Assembly: GCA_012514445.1 (NCBI GenBank)
Contig: JAAZAI010000046.1
Span: 1 to 7,919, forward strand
From: Lentisphaerota bacterium
GTDB lineage: Bacteria; Verrucomicrobiota; Kiritimatiellia; RFP12; UBA3636
DNA length: 7,919 nt
Reading direction: 5' to 3'
How positions within the stretch are numbered: the stretch's first letter is position 1; each line of letters opens with the position of its first letter. The translations under genes and the position numbers were made by a program. The notes under the pieces were generated by a model. It saw nothing but the letters and a program-made list of their open reading frames with translations, did no database searches and was not told where the DNA came from. Shown in pieces: positions 1-6,587 of the stretch.

Positions 1-898
1 AACCGACGTCTTTGAGGAGCGACTCGATGCTCGTCGGGGCCGTGCCGTTGTCGACAGGCTCCACGGGCGCGACCGTTTCATCCACCGGCTTGACATCGAC
101 GGGCTTGTCTTCGGCGGGCTTCGTCTTATCGACCGTCGGAGCCGCCTTGGCGGAGCCCTTGACGCGCAGCTTCTGGCCGACGCGGATCTTGTGCGGGTCG
201 GCGATGCCGTTGAGCGCCATCAGCTCGGCGGTCTTCATCCCATGCTTCTGCGCGATGACGCTGAGCGAGTCGCCCGCCACGACCGTGTAGGTGCCGCCAT
301 CGGAGGACGCGACCGTCGGGGTGGACGCGCCGCCCCTCGCCATCGGCTTCCCGTCGGCGGGAACCTTGAACTGCTGCCCGACGCGGATCGTGTTCGCGGT
401 CTTGATCCCGTTGACGGCGAGGAAGTCGGCGAGCCTCATGCCGTGGCTGTTGGCGATCTCGCCGGCGGTGTCGCCGCTCTTGACGCGGTAGAGCTTGTAC
501 TTGCCGTCCGCCGTCACGCTCGGGGTCGACGGAGCAGAGTAGGAGTGCTTGATCGCGGGCGGCGGTGGCGGAACATGCTTGGTCTTGAGCTTCGTGAGCC
601 CGGCATGCGGATCCTTGACGCCTTCGCCGACGATGAATTCATTGTACGTTCCAGGAGCGCCGACCTGGCCGACGGGAACGACGGGCTTCGGCGTGATCGT
701 CGTGGCGCCCGCGCCGGCAGCCGCCTTCGACTCGCCGGAGAGCGTGACCACGGTGGCCTCGCGAGGTTCGGCCGTCGAGGTCCTGCCGCCGAGCAGAGAA
801 CGCTGGCCGGGCTGATAGACCCGGCATCCCTGGATCAAAAGCCCGGCTGTGATCATCTGGCCAGCCAGGATGGCTGTGTATGTTGAAGTCTTCTTCAT
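1..898 (-). CDS. LysM-domain putative lipoprotein, 3' end cut by window edge
   Basis: A predicted envelope protein that probably binds peptidoglycan through two LysM domains. The 299 visible residues begin MKKTSTYTAI. A hydrophobic stretch ends in LLIQGC, a plausible lipobox with Cys25 as the lipidated residue, although Gln at -2 and Gln14 inside the hydrophobic core make it a weak one. A Pro/Ala/Thr-rich linker follows, including a five-proline run at 110-114. LysM 1 spans about 134-180 (YKLYRVKSGDTAGEIA to IRVGQQFKVP) and LysM 2 about 203-247 (TYTVVAGDSLSVIAQ to IRVGQKLRV). After LysM 2 comes a charged linker with repeated K/E-PVD units, and the frame is still open at base 1. The ATG lies one base after the murD TAA, with GGAG (906-909) seven bases upstream, so translation is probably coupled to murD. 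LysM plus lipobox suggests periplasmic anchoring to murein. Whether a further C-terminal domain exists cannot be seen. Domain call is firm; lipoprotein call is moderate. Confidence 0.88.
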   Translation of the reverse strand, partial: MKKTSTYTAILAGQMITAGLLIQGCRVYQPGQRSLLGGRTSTAEPREATVVTLSGESKAAAGAGATTITPKPVVPVGQVGAPGTYNEFIVGEGVKDPHAGLTKLKTKHVPPPPPAIKHSYSAPSTPSVTADGKYKLYRVKSGDTAGEIANSHGMRLADFLAVNGIKTANTIRVGQQFKVPADGKPMARGGASTPTVASSDGGTYTVVAGDSLSVIAQKHGMKTAELMALNGIADPHKIRVGQKLRVKGSAKAAPTVDKTKPAEDKPVDVKPVDETVAPVEPVDNGTAPTSIESLLKDVG

Positions 899-899
899 G

Positions 900-2288
900 T
901 TATCGCTCCGTTGGGGTCGTGGGGTTGGCGGCAGCAGCCGCCGTGTGTTCTTGCAATCTGAGAACAAGTTCCGCAAACGCCTTTCCGCGTTGCGCGTAGT
1001 CCTTGAACTGATCGAAACTCGCCGTCCCGGGCGACAGCAGAATGGTTCCGCCGGGCCGGGCCTCCTTGAACGCGGCTTCCACGGCGATGTCCAGCGTGCC
1101 GCATTTCTCAAGGTCGAGGTCGGGCGCCCAGGCCAAAGCCATGTCTTCCATGCATTCGCCGATAAGATACGCTTTTTCGACCCCGGATGTCACGACTTCT
1201 TTTCCATTTGCCGTGATTTTCTCCTTGAGCCTGCCTCCCGCCACGAGGTAGACCGGCGGGCGGGCCATCCGGGCGCCCGCGAGCAGCGCCGCGATGCTGG
1301 TGGCCTTGGAGTCGTCCACGAAGCGCACCCCGTCCACCTCGCCCACGAGCTGCATGCGGTGCGGCAGCGGCTGGAAGGCGCGCACCCCCGCGGCGATCGT
1401 CTCGGGCGCCACGCCCTCGGCCGTCAGCAGGGCGCAGGCCGCCGCCGCCGCGGGCCCGAGCACGGCGTTGTCGAAATAGCTGCCCCGGATGTCGAAATCG
1501 ATTCCGGCTCCGGCGCACGCGACGATCCCGTCGACGTGGCGCCACCGGGCGTCCGCCCCGCGGCCGAAGTACGTCGCCTCGCGTCCGTGCCGCGCCCGGA
1601 ACGCCGCGTTGAGCCCGTGCGGATCCTCCGACGGCGCGGGCAGCAGCGCCAAGCCGCCGGGGGCGAGATTGCGGAAGATGTCGAGCTTCGCATCGCGGTA
1701 GCGCGCCATCGTGCCGTGACGGTCCAGGTGGTCGGCCGAGAGGTTCATCACCACCGCCGAGGCCGGACGGAAGCGCTCCCCGATCGTCTCGAGCTGGAAA
1801 GAGCTGCATTCGACCACCGCCACCGCGGGCGGCTCGTCGCGCGCGGCGACCTCCGCAAGCGCCGTGCCGTAGTTGCCGCAGGGCACGGCGGAGACGCCCG
1901 CCGCGTTCAGCACGTCGGCAATGAGCTTCACCAGCGAACTCTTGCCCTTGCTGCCCGTCACGGCCACGATCCTGGCGCGCAGGTATTCAGCGCCGATCTC
2001 AAGTTCGCCGATGATCGGCAGACCGGCCTCGCGGCAGGCGACCGCCTCGGGCGAGCCGAGCGGGATGCCGGGGCTGAAGACGGCCCGGCCCCCGCCTTCG
2101 GCGGCGAACGCCGCCGCCGCCGCCGCGGGATCGCCCAGGACGACGGACGCCCCGGCGGCGCGCAACGCCGCCGTCTCAGGCGTCTCGACGCGCGAGACGA
2201 GCCGCACCTCCTCGCCGGCTCGGAGCAGCAGACGCGCCGCGGCGCAACCGCTGACGCCCGCGCCAAAGACGATCGACCGCCGCGTCAT
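900..2288 (-). CDS. murD: UDP-N-acetylmuramoyl-L-alanine--D-glutamate ligase MurD
   Basis: Cytoplasmic Mur ligase that adds D-glutamate to UDP-MurNAc-L-Ala, using ATP, in peptidoglycan precursor synthesis. The 462 residues are close to the usual MurD length. The N-terminal UDP-binding domain has the glycine-rich FGAGVSG at 8-14. The central ATPase domain has the P-loop TGSKGKSS (111-118), ECSSFQLE (160-167), NLSADHLDRH (182-191), and YRDAKLDIF, whose Lys201 matches the carbamylated lysine of the family. The C-terminal domain has PHRMQ (309-313), DDSKATS (325-331, usually SKATN) and LLSPGTASFDQFKDYAQRG (417-435). Residues 350-375 (GGRLKEKI and after) differ from the more common GG-x-D-K-type loop. 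The last 15 residues are a low-complexity Ala/Thr/Pro tail. The start is set by a strong Shine-Dalgarno in the 16-base gap after the GH127-like gene. The downstream LysM gene follows after one base. Family identity is very secure. Confidence 0.97.
   Translation of the reverse strand: MTRRSIVFGAGVSGCAAARLLLRAGEEVRLVSRVETPETAALRAAGASVVLGDPAAAAAAFAAEGGGRAVFSPGIPLGSPEAVACREAGLPIIGELEIGAEYLRARIVAVTGSKGKSSLVKLIADVLNAAGVSAVPCGNYGTALAEVAARDEPPAVAVVECSSFQLETIGERFRPASAVVMNLSADHLDRHGTMARYRDAKLDIFRNLAPGGLALLPAPSEDPHGLNAAFRARHGREATYFGRGADARWRHVDGIVACAGAGIDFDIRGSYFDNAVLGPAAAAACALLTAEGVAPETIAAGVRAFQPLPHRMQLVGEVDGVRFVDDSKATSIAALLAGARMARPPVYLVAGGRLKEKITANGKEVVTSGVEKAYLIGECMEDMALAWAPDLDLEKCGTLDIAVEAAFKEARPGGTILLSPGTASFDQFKDYAQRGKAFAELVLRLQEHTAAAAANPTTPTER
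2109..2126 (-). repeat. GCC trinucleotide run inside murD
   Basis: Six consecutive Ala codons (residues 55-60 of MurD) form an almost pure GCC/GGC tract on the + strand. The run lies in a surface-type stretch of the N-terminal domain between the glycine-rich loop and the P-loop. A shorter Ala tract occurs near 1437-1455 in the same gene. These are typical simple repeats of a GC-rich genome. Length variation in steps of three would be tolerated by the frame, and no regulatory role is implied. Confidence 0.6.
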
Positions 2289-2304
2289 CTCGCTCCTCGC
2301 CTCC
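2289..2304 (-). promoter_or_regulatory. Double Shine-Dalgarno of murD
   Basis: The whole gap between the stop of the GH127-like gene and the murD ATG reads GGAGGCGAGGAGCGAG on the minus strand. It offers two ribosome-binding matches: GGAGG with an 11-base spacer and AGGAG with a 4-base spacer. The site fixes the murD start and lets murD be expressed from the same transcript as the gene before it. It is stronger than the site in front of the GH127-like gene. Confidence 0.75.
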
Positions 2305-4074
2305 TCAGCTCCGCGGCGCCTTGCGCCGGTTGAGCCGCGTCTCCTTGACGTTGACCGGTTCGATGATCGGCTGGATGGGCCCCTTGGCGAGATTTTCGGA
2401 AGGCGGATTGGGCGTCTCCAGACTTGCTCCCTCGACGCGCTGGTAGAGCCGGAAGCCCAGCCCGTGCGGCAGGATGTCCACCATGTCCGGGCCGCGCCAG
2501 AGCCCGAAGAAGTCGAGACCCATGACGTTCTCCATCACGCGGCGCATCTTCAGTTCGTGGCGCAGCTCCAGCACGGAGCCGGGCTCGCAGGCCGGGAACG
2601 AGACCAGGTCGTCGCGGCGCTCCAGCCCGGCGGGGCGCCCGTCGATCGTGCCCTCGTGCGGCGAGGGCATCCACGAGAAGACGCGGACGATGACGCGTGC
2701 CGCCTTCTTGAGTTTGATGCGCACGTAGCCCGTGTTGGGATAGCCGACGACCACCTTCGCGTACTCGTTTTCGCAATTGACGGGGAAGTTCACCAGGAGG
2801 TTGCCGCGGCTGAATTCGATCGAGCGGCGCCAGGCCGCCAGCATGCCAACCGGCACGACGGCCGAGCACGTCCCGCAGATCGCGTTGGCCCGCCCGAGCG
2901 CCAGCGAATTGGGCGCGGTGCCGCCGGAGAAACCGCCGCAGAGCCGCTCCGCCATGCCCTTGTAGGCGCGCCGATCGGTGTCGACCGCCTTGCCCGCCTT
3001 CGGCAGAAACCCCGTGTCCACGAGCTGGCTTTGCGCCAGATGGTTCCGCCAGAAGCGGTGCACGTCGTCCCAGTATTCGGGGAAGCCGCAGTCGACGAGC
3101 TCCATCGCGCACTGCATCATCGCGCTGATCGAATTCGCGGCGCAGCGCTCGTCCGCCATGAGCTGCCACTGCATGTACTCCGGGCACCAGCCGAAGGCCG
3201 ACGTGCTGCGACGCACGAAATCGTAGATCCCCTTCGCCTTGGCGACGTAGCGGTCCTGCCCGGTGAGGCGGCCGAGATAGGCGAGGCCGACGGCCGTCGC
3301 CAGCGCGGAATGCACGTGGCCCGAAAACTCGTTGCGGTAGGTGAAGGAATGGCTCAGCGACGTGATCGTGTTCGCGAGGCCCGTGGCCAGATCCAGCGCC
3401 GCCTGGTCTCCGCTGATCGCATGCCGCCGCACCAGCGGCGCGATGAGCGCGCAGCAGCGGACCATCCAGTCCGTGAAGCCGGTGGCGACGCCCGGGACGA
3501 AGCCCTTTCCGCGGACGAACACGTCGCCGGGAAACATGCAGCAGGGCTCCTCCACCTCGAAGACGCCCGACCCCGCCATGCGCTGCTTCGTCTCGACGAC
3601 GATGGCGCGCAGGCCGGCCACGAGGGAGGCGGCGCGCTTGTCCGCGCGCTTGTCGCCGGGCATCGTCTCGCAGAGGCGGTTCAAGGCCGACAGCACGGCC
3701 GCCATCTCCGGAATGACGCAGTAGTCGAGATCGGGGGACCAGGCGCGGCGCACGGGGAAGCGCAGACCGGAGTCGGCGTCCCACCCCTGCTTGAGCAGCA
3801 GGTTGGCCAGCGACTCCTCCACGTCCGCGCCCTTGTTCGTTCCGAGCATCTCGCGGCAGCAGGAGATGCCCTCGAGCCACGACGCCACGAGCTCGGCGTC
3901 GTCGATCCGGTTGTGCTCCGCGAAGGGCGGATTGCAGAACGGGGCGGTCAGGCCGTAAGGCAGAAAGTCCAACGCGGGATCCGTCATCTGCGTGAGGTAA
4001 TTCAGGGAAAGTGCTGCATGCTCAAGCGGTTCGAAGGACTTGAAGACCGCCTGTTTTTCAGCTTTCGGTATCAT
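2305..4074 (-). CDS. GH127/DUF1680-like glycoside hydrolase family protein
   Basis: A 589-residue protein that resembles the GH127 (beta-L-arabinofuranosidase, DUF1680) superfamily. These enzymes have an alpha/alpha barrel followed by beta-sandwich domains and use a zinc-bound cysteine as nucleophile. Matching stretches, compared from memory, are SGHVHSALATAVGLAYLGRLTG (251-272; family GHAxRAxYLxxGxADL), FGWCPEY then ERCAAN (294-314; family E-x-C-A, zinc ligands Glu and Cys), ICGTCSAVV with LLVNF (399-430; family C-x-CC-P-N then LYVNLY), and YPNTGYVRI to VFSWMPS (445-471; family YPW-G-V-I to R-PxW). Candidate zinc ligands are therefore Glu309, Cys311, Cys403 and perhaps Cys400; the usual adjacent Cys pair is not kept. 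Eighteen cysteines and no signal peptide suggest a cytosolic protein. ATG at 4074 was chosen because similarity begins just after it and the 79 codons upstream are not protein-like; its ribosome site is weak (GGA, 6-base spacer). Substrate unknown. Remote family call is moderately sure. Confidence 0.72.
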   Translation of the reverse strand: MIPKAEKQAVFKSFEPLEHAALSLNYLTQMTDPALDFLPYGLTAPFCNPPFAEHNRIDDAELVASWLEGISCCREMLGTNKGADVEESLANLLLKQGWDADSGLRFPVRRAWSPDLDYCVIPEMAAVLSALNRLCETMPGDKRADKRAASLVAGLRAIVVETKQRMAGSGVFEVEEPCCMFPGDVFVRGKGFVPGVATGFTDWMVRCCALIAPLVRRHAISGDQAALDLATGLANTITSLSHSFTYRNEFSGHVHSALATAVGLAYLGRLTGQDRYVAKAKGIYDFVRRSTSAFGWCPEYMQWQLMADERCAANSISAMMQCAMELVDCGFPEYWDDVHRFWRNHLAQSQLVDTGFLPKAGKAVDTDRRAYKGMAERLCGGFSGGTAPNSLALGRANAICGTCSAVVPVGMLAAWRRSIEFSRGNLLVNFPVNCENEYAKVVVGYPNTGYVRIKLKKAARVIVRVFSWMPSPHEGTIDGRPAGLERRDDLVSFPACEPGSVLELRHELKMRRVMENVMGLDFFGLWRGPDMVDILPHGLGFRLYQRVEGASLETPNPPSENLAKGPIQPIIEPVNVKETRLNRRKAPRS

Positions 4075-4091
4075 GTTGAATCCAATTTTCT

Positions 4092-4133
4092 CTCCGGCCG
4101 CGGTTCGGGTAAGGAGACGACACCCCACCGGAG
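4092..4133 (-). other. Possible stem-loop in the leader of the GH127-like gene
   Basis: CTCCGG and CCGGAG face each other across about 30 bases, 17 to 59 bases before the ATG at 4074. Inside the loop a GGGG and a CCC(G) run could lengthen the pairing. No U-tract follows, so it does not look like an intrinsic terminator. It matches no riboswitch class that I recognise. A six-base-pair stem can occur by chance at this GC content. Confidence 0.25.
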
Positions 4134-4138
4134 TTATC

Positions 4139-4393
4139 CTAAACTGATTGGATTGTCTCAAAATCAACCGATGGACGCAAGATGTTTTTCCGGTCACCTG
4201 CGTGGGACTCGACGACGCCAACCCATGCCGACTGGCCGTTCTGCCCGGTGTAGCGGATGTAGCGCACCGAGAACGCGCCGTTGACGGGACACCACTAGCG
4301 ACTAGCCACAAGCGACTGAATCGGGCAGGCGACGGGGCTGGTCCAGGGCTGATCGACGAGCGTTCCTACGTCAACCCCGGCGACTGACCGATT
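4139..4393 (-). pseudogene. Putative remnant of a carbohydrate-binding (discoidin-like) domain
   Basis: One frame reads for 84 codons with a single interruption, a TAG at 4295-4297 inside the heptamer run, and ends at TAG 4139-4141. It has no usable ATG at its head. After the interruption the translation contains VRYIRYTGQNGQSAWVGV, which has the look of the last strands of an F5/8 type C (CBM32) domain, where patterns such as ARYVRY...W..I.E are common. Before it the translation contains VDVGTLVDQPWTSPVACP. The similarity is judged by eye and is short, and open frames arise easily in GC-rich DNA. It could be the tail of a decayed secreted glycan-binding protein, which would fit the glycosidase-like gene next door. 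Confidence 0.3.
4293..4320. repeat. Four imperfect tandem heptamers
   Basis: The + strand reads CACTAGC GACTAGC CACAAGC GACTGAA, four units of seven bases that alternate C and G in the first position and degrade toward the right. The unit includes CTAG, a tetramer that is rare in many bacterial genomes, twice. The run creates the in-frame TAG in the remnant reading frame. Heptamer arrays of this kind are known as short tandem repeats in some bacterial intergenic regions. No function can be read from the sequence. Confidence 0.5.
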
Positions 4394-4397
4394 TCAT

Positions 4398-5231
4398 TCA
4401 GCAGGACACGACGAGCCCGTCGTAGCCGACGCCGATCCCCTTGGGCGCGAAGAACGCCTCGAGGTCGGCGTGGAGCGCGTGGCCGTTGTGCGAGAAGTGG
4501 TTGGCGAACACCTGCGCGTCAGGCTTCAGCGCGCCACAGGCGAGCAGTCGGTCCCGGGCCTTCACCACGGCGTTGACGCCCATGTGGCCGCTTGCGCAGT
4601 CCGCATGGGCCAGGCCCATGGTGGAGTCGATGAACGCCGCGTCGATCCCCTGCCCCGCCAGACACTGCCACGTCGCCTCGGGCGGATCGCCCGTGTCGTT
4701 GCAGATCAGCACCTTCCGGCCACCGCGCGAGAGCACGAAGATGAAGGGAGATCCGCCGGGATCGTGATTCGCCGCCAGCGGCAGGATGCCGAAGCCGTCG
4801 GACTCCACCGCCACGCCCGCCCGGAGCTCATGGGGCGCGATCTTCAGTTCGTCGAGAGAGACGATGGCGCCGTCCGTGCTCGGAATGGCCACAAGTCGGG
4901 TCAGCGTGGGTCGGGAGGCGAAGACGTCGATGGACTTCGTCACCCGGCTGAACCCTCCGCGCCGCCAAGTCAGCTCCATGGGATTGAGATGATCGAAATG
5001 GCGATGGGTGAAAACGATTCGGTCGATCCTGCGCAGATCGATGCCGAATGCCGTCGTCTGCCAGAAGGCGTCGGGGCCGAAGTCGACCAGGGTGTCCTCG
5101 TCGATCCAATAGCTCGTGCGCCGGCGCACGTCCTTGCCTCCGCGCTGGCGCGCGGTCGCACACGTTGCGCATTCGCAACACAGCGCGGGGATGGCCTCGG
5201 CTGCCGCGGAGCCCAGAACGGTGATCTTCAT
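4398..5231 (-). CDS. PhnP/PqqB-type MBL-fold metal-dependent hydrolase
   Basis: A 277-residue soluble metallo-beta-lactamase-fold hydrolase whose closest recognisable relative is PhnP, the phosphoribosyl cyclic phosphate phosphodiesterase. It opens MKITVLGSAAAEAIP, then CECATCATAR with Cys19, Cys21 and Cys24, matching the C-x-C-x2-C that binds a structural zinc in PhnP. The metal-site motif is THRHFDH, with His76, His78, Asp80 and His81. Further candidate ligands are His156 (ANHDPGG), Asp179 (NDTGD) and His245; His248, three residues on (HFSH), fits the fourth structural-zinc ligand. Metal sites thus look complete and the enzyme is probably active. No phn gene is visible and residues outside the motifs diverge, so substrate and symbol are left open; PqqB-like or another cyclic-phosphate or lactone hydrolase is possible. 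The ATG follows the FAD oxidoreductase stop by 18 bases with AGGAG (5241-5245) at a 9-base spacer, so the two are co-transcribed. It is the last gene of the right-hand block. Confidence 0.85.
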   Translation of the reverse strand: MKITVLGSAAAEAIPALCCECATCATARQRGGKDVRRRTSYWIDEDTLVDFGPDAFWQTTAFGIDLRRIDRIVFTHRHFDHLNPMELTWRRGGFSRVTKSIDVFASRPTLTRLVAIPSTDGAIVSLDELKIAPHELRAGVAVESDGFGILPLAANHDPGGSPFIFVLSRGGRKVLICNDTGDPPEATWQCLAGQGIDAAFIDSTMGLAHADCASGHMGVNAVVKARDRLLACGALKPDAQVFANHFSHNGHALHADLEAFFAPKGIGVGYDGLVVSC

Positions 5232-5249
5232 CGCAAAGGACTCCTGGGT

Positions 5250-6587
5250 CTAGGCGTTCGGCAGAAAGGCACCGGCCTTCTTGAGCCGGCGTTGCAGCGC
5301 CTTGACGTTGACCTCGCGCGACGTGACGCCCTTCGCGACGGCCATCGCGGCGGCGATACCGACGGCCTGGCCGGTGATGTAGCAGCAGGGCATGACGCGG
5401 ATGGACGCCTGCATCTCGCGGTCGACGCCGATGCAACGCCCCGCGACCCAGACGTTGTCCAGCCCCCGCGGCGTCAGCGAGCGATACGGAATCCCATAGC
5501 TCTCGCCCTTGCCGAGGCGCTTGCTGAAGTCCTTCACGAACTGGTCGTAGCTCGCCTTGTCCGGCTTCGCGATGTGGATGTCGATCGGATACGAATAGCG
5601 ACCGATTTCGTCGGCGAAGGTCGACGCCGGGTTGAAGTCCTCGACGTTGAGCTCGTAGTCGCAGCGGATGCGGCGCGTCTCGCGAATGCCCATGAGCGGC
5701 GCGGAGGTCACCAGCTCCATGTTCTCGAACCCGCGCAGGTACTCCTTGAAATACCGCTCGTATTCAAGGTGCGACTTGCGGCCCCAGACGTACGCCTTCG
5801 TGAGCGACGCCTCGTCCGTGCCGTCCACGCCGAAGGTGTGTCCGATGTTGCCGCCGCCGAGCTTCTCGCCCACGCGCCACATGCCGGGCAGATGGCGATC
5901 TTCGAGGGACAGCACGCCGTCCTTGAACGCCTGCTCGATCTTCGCGTTCCAGGGATGGACGCCCTCCGGGCCCCAGACCGTCTGCCAGTCGATGCCGCCC
6001 CACAGCGAGCACAGCGTGCCGGGCATCATGTCGCCCTGCGCATCGCCCTTCGCGTAGCGGGCACCGCCCAGCACGCAGAGGTCGCCGTCGCCCGTGCCGT
6101 CGATGAACGCCTCGGCCTCGATGGCGTGGAGGCCGGACTTCGCCGCGCAGACCGCCGTCGTGATGCGATGGCCGCGCTTGACCACGTCGATGAGCTGCGT
6201 GTGGTAGGTGAAGGCGACGCCCGCCTCATCGAGCATGCGTTCGTAGAGGCGCTTGAGCGCCTCGACCTTGATCGACGACTCGCCCCAGAGGCCGCCGTCC
6301 GCCTTCAGCCGGTCCACCAGCTCCTTGCCGAAGCCGCCGGCCAGGAAGTTCACGCCGTCCGTGAACTGCATGAAGGCCGGCACGAGCCCGGCCGTGCCCA
6401 GTCCCCCCAGACAAGTGCCCGTCTCGATCAGGCGGACCTTCGCGCCCTGCCGCGCGGCGCAGACGGCCGCGGCGACGCCCGCGGGGCCGCCGCCCACGAC
6501 AAGCACGTCGGCCTTGTACTTGACGGGAATCGACTTCGCATAGCGGATTTTCTTCGCAGGGGTCTTCTTCTTCGGGAGGGTCTTCAT
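5250..6587 (-). CDS. FAD-dependent oxidoreductase (FAD_oxidored family)
   Basis: A 445-residue flavoprotein of the FAD_oxidored type (Pfam 12831), a family frequent in the Planctomycetota-Verrucomicrobiota group and often found near sugar-degradation genes. Specific reactions are mostly unknown. Dinucleotide-binding VLVVGGGPAGVAAAV spans 28-42, the FAD loop GTCLGGLGTAGLVP spans 57-70, and the second FAD motif EAFIDGTGDGDL spans 159-170. The C-terminal FAD motif is NVWVAGRCIGVDREMQASIR followed by MPCCYITGQAVGIAAAMAV (378-417). No signal peptide is visible, and the N-terminus is unusually lysine-rich (seven Lys in residues 2-18). The ATG at 6587 overlaps the RNase D stop in ATGA and has AAGGAA (6595-6600) at a 7-base spacer, which sets this start against the longer open frame reaching 7670. 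That extension lies wholly inside rnd in another frame and is Arg-rich shadow. The PhnP-like gene follows and probably acts in the same pathway, which is inference. Confidence 0.93.
   Translation of the reverse strand: MKTLPKKKTPAKKIRYAKSIPVKYKADVLVVGGGPAGVAAAVCAARQGAKVRLIETGTCLGGLGTAGLVPAFMQFTDGVNFLAGGFGKELVDRLKADGGLWGESSIKVEALKRLYERMLDEAGVAFTYHTQLIDVVKRGHRITTAVCAAKSGLHAIEAEAFIDGTGDGDLCVLGGARYAKGDAQGDMMPGTLCSLWGGIDWQTVWGPEGVHPWNAKIEQAFKDGVLSLEDRHLPGMWRVGEKLGGGNIGHTFGVDGTDEASLTKAYVWGRKSHLEYERYFKEYLRGFENMELVTSAPLMGIRETRRIRCDYELNVEDFNPASTFADEIGRYSYPIDIHIAKPDKASYDQFVKDFSKRLGKGESYGIPYRSLTPRGLDNVWVAGRCIGVDREMQASIRVMPCCYITGQAVGIAAAMAVAKGVTSREVNVKALQRRLKKAGAFLPNA

Larger units (their letters stand above)
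4075..4397. other. Intergenic region separating the two gene blocks
   Basis: About 320 bases with no intact gene, the only such gap in the window. On the minus strand it begins right after the stop of the PhnP-like gene. No convincing stem-plus-U-tract terminator was found. It holds a heptamer run (4293-4320), a protein-like but broken reading frame (4139-4393), an AT-richer patch at about 4135-4180 that is the likeliest place for a promoter of the GH127-like gene and murD, and a possible leader hairpin (4092-4133). I could not find a -35/-10 pair with good matches and normal spacing, so no promoter is called. Confidence 0.6.

Noticed and set aside
849..2333. + strand open frame of 494 codons opposite murD
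   Set aside because: It is the mirror of murD codon bias, and the minus strand here has all MurD signature motifs.
2285..3880. Second minus-strand frame of 531 codons within the GH127-like gene
   Set aside because: Arg/Gly/Ala-rich shadow in another frame of the same strand; the competing frame shows the GH127-type motifs and a murD junction.
4139..4185. Promoter of the GH127-like gene/murD block
   Set aside because: TTGATT, TTGAGA and TAGGAT-like hexamers occur, but their spacings (14 or 20 bases) are outside the normal range, so only the AT-richer patch is noted.
1873..4284. Long + strand open frame (803 codons) antisense to murD and the GH127-like gene
   Set aside because: Low-complexity basic composition, no recognisable domain, and complete overlap with genes that show conserved motifs.
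4075..4311. N-terminal extension of the GH127-like protein up to an ATG at 4311
   Set aside because: The 79 extra residues are not protein-like, run through the heptamer repeat, and have no similarity to the family's start; ATG at 4074 is preferred.
4330..4360. CTGG-T-CCAG palindrome as a terminator of the right-hand operon
   Set aside because: Only a four-base-pair stem with a one-base loop and no following T-tract.
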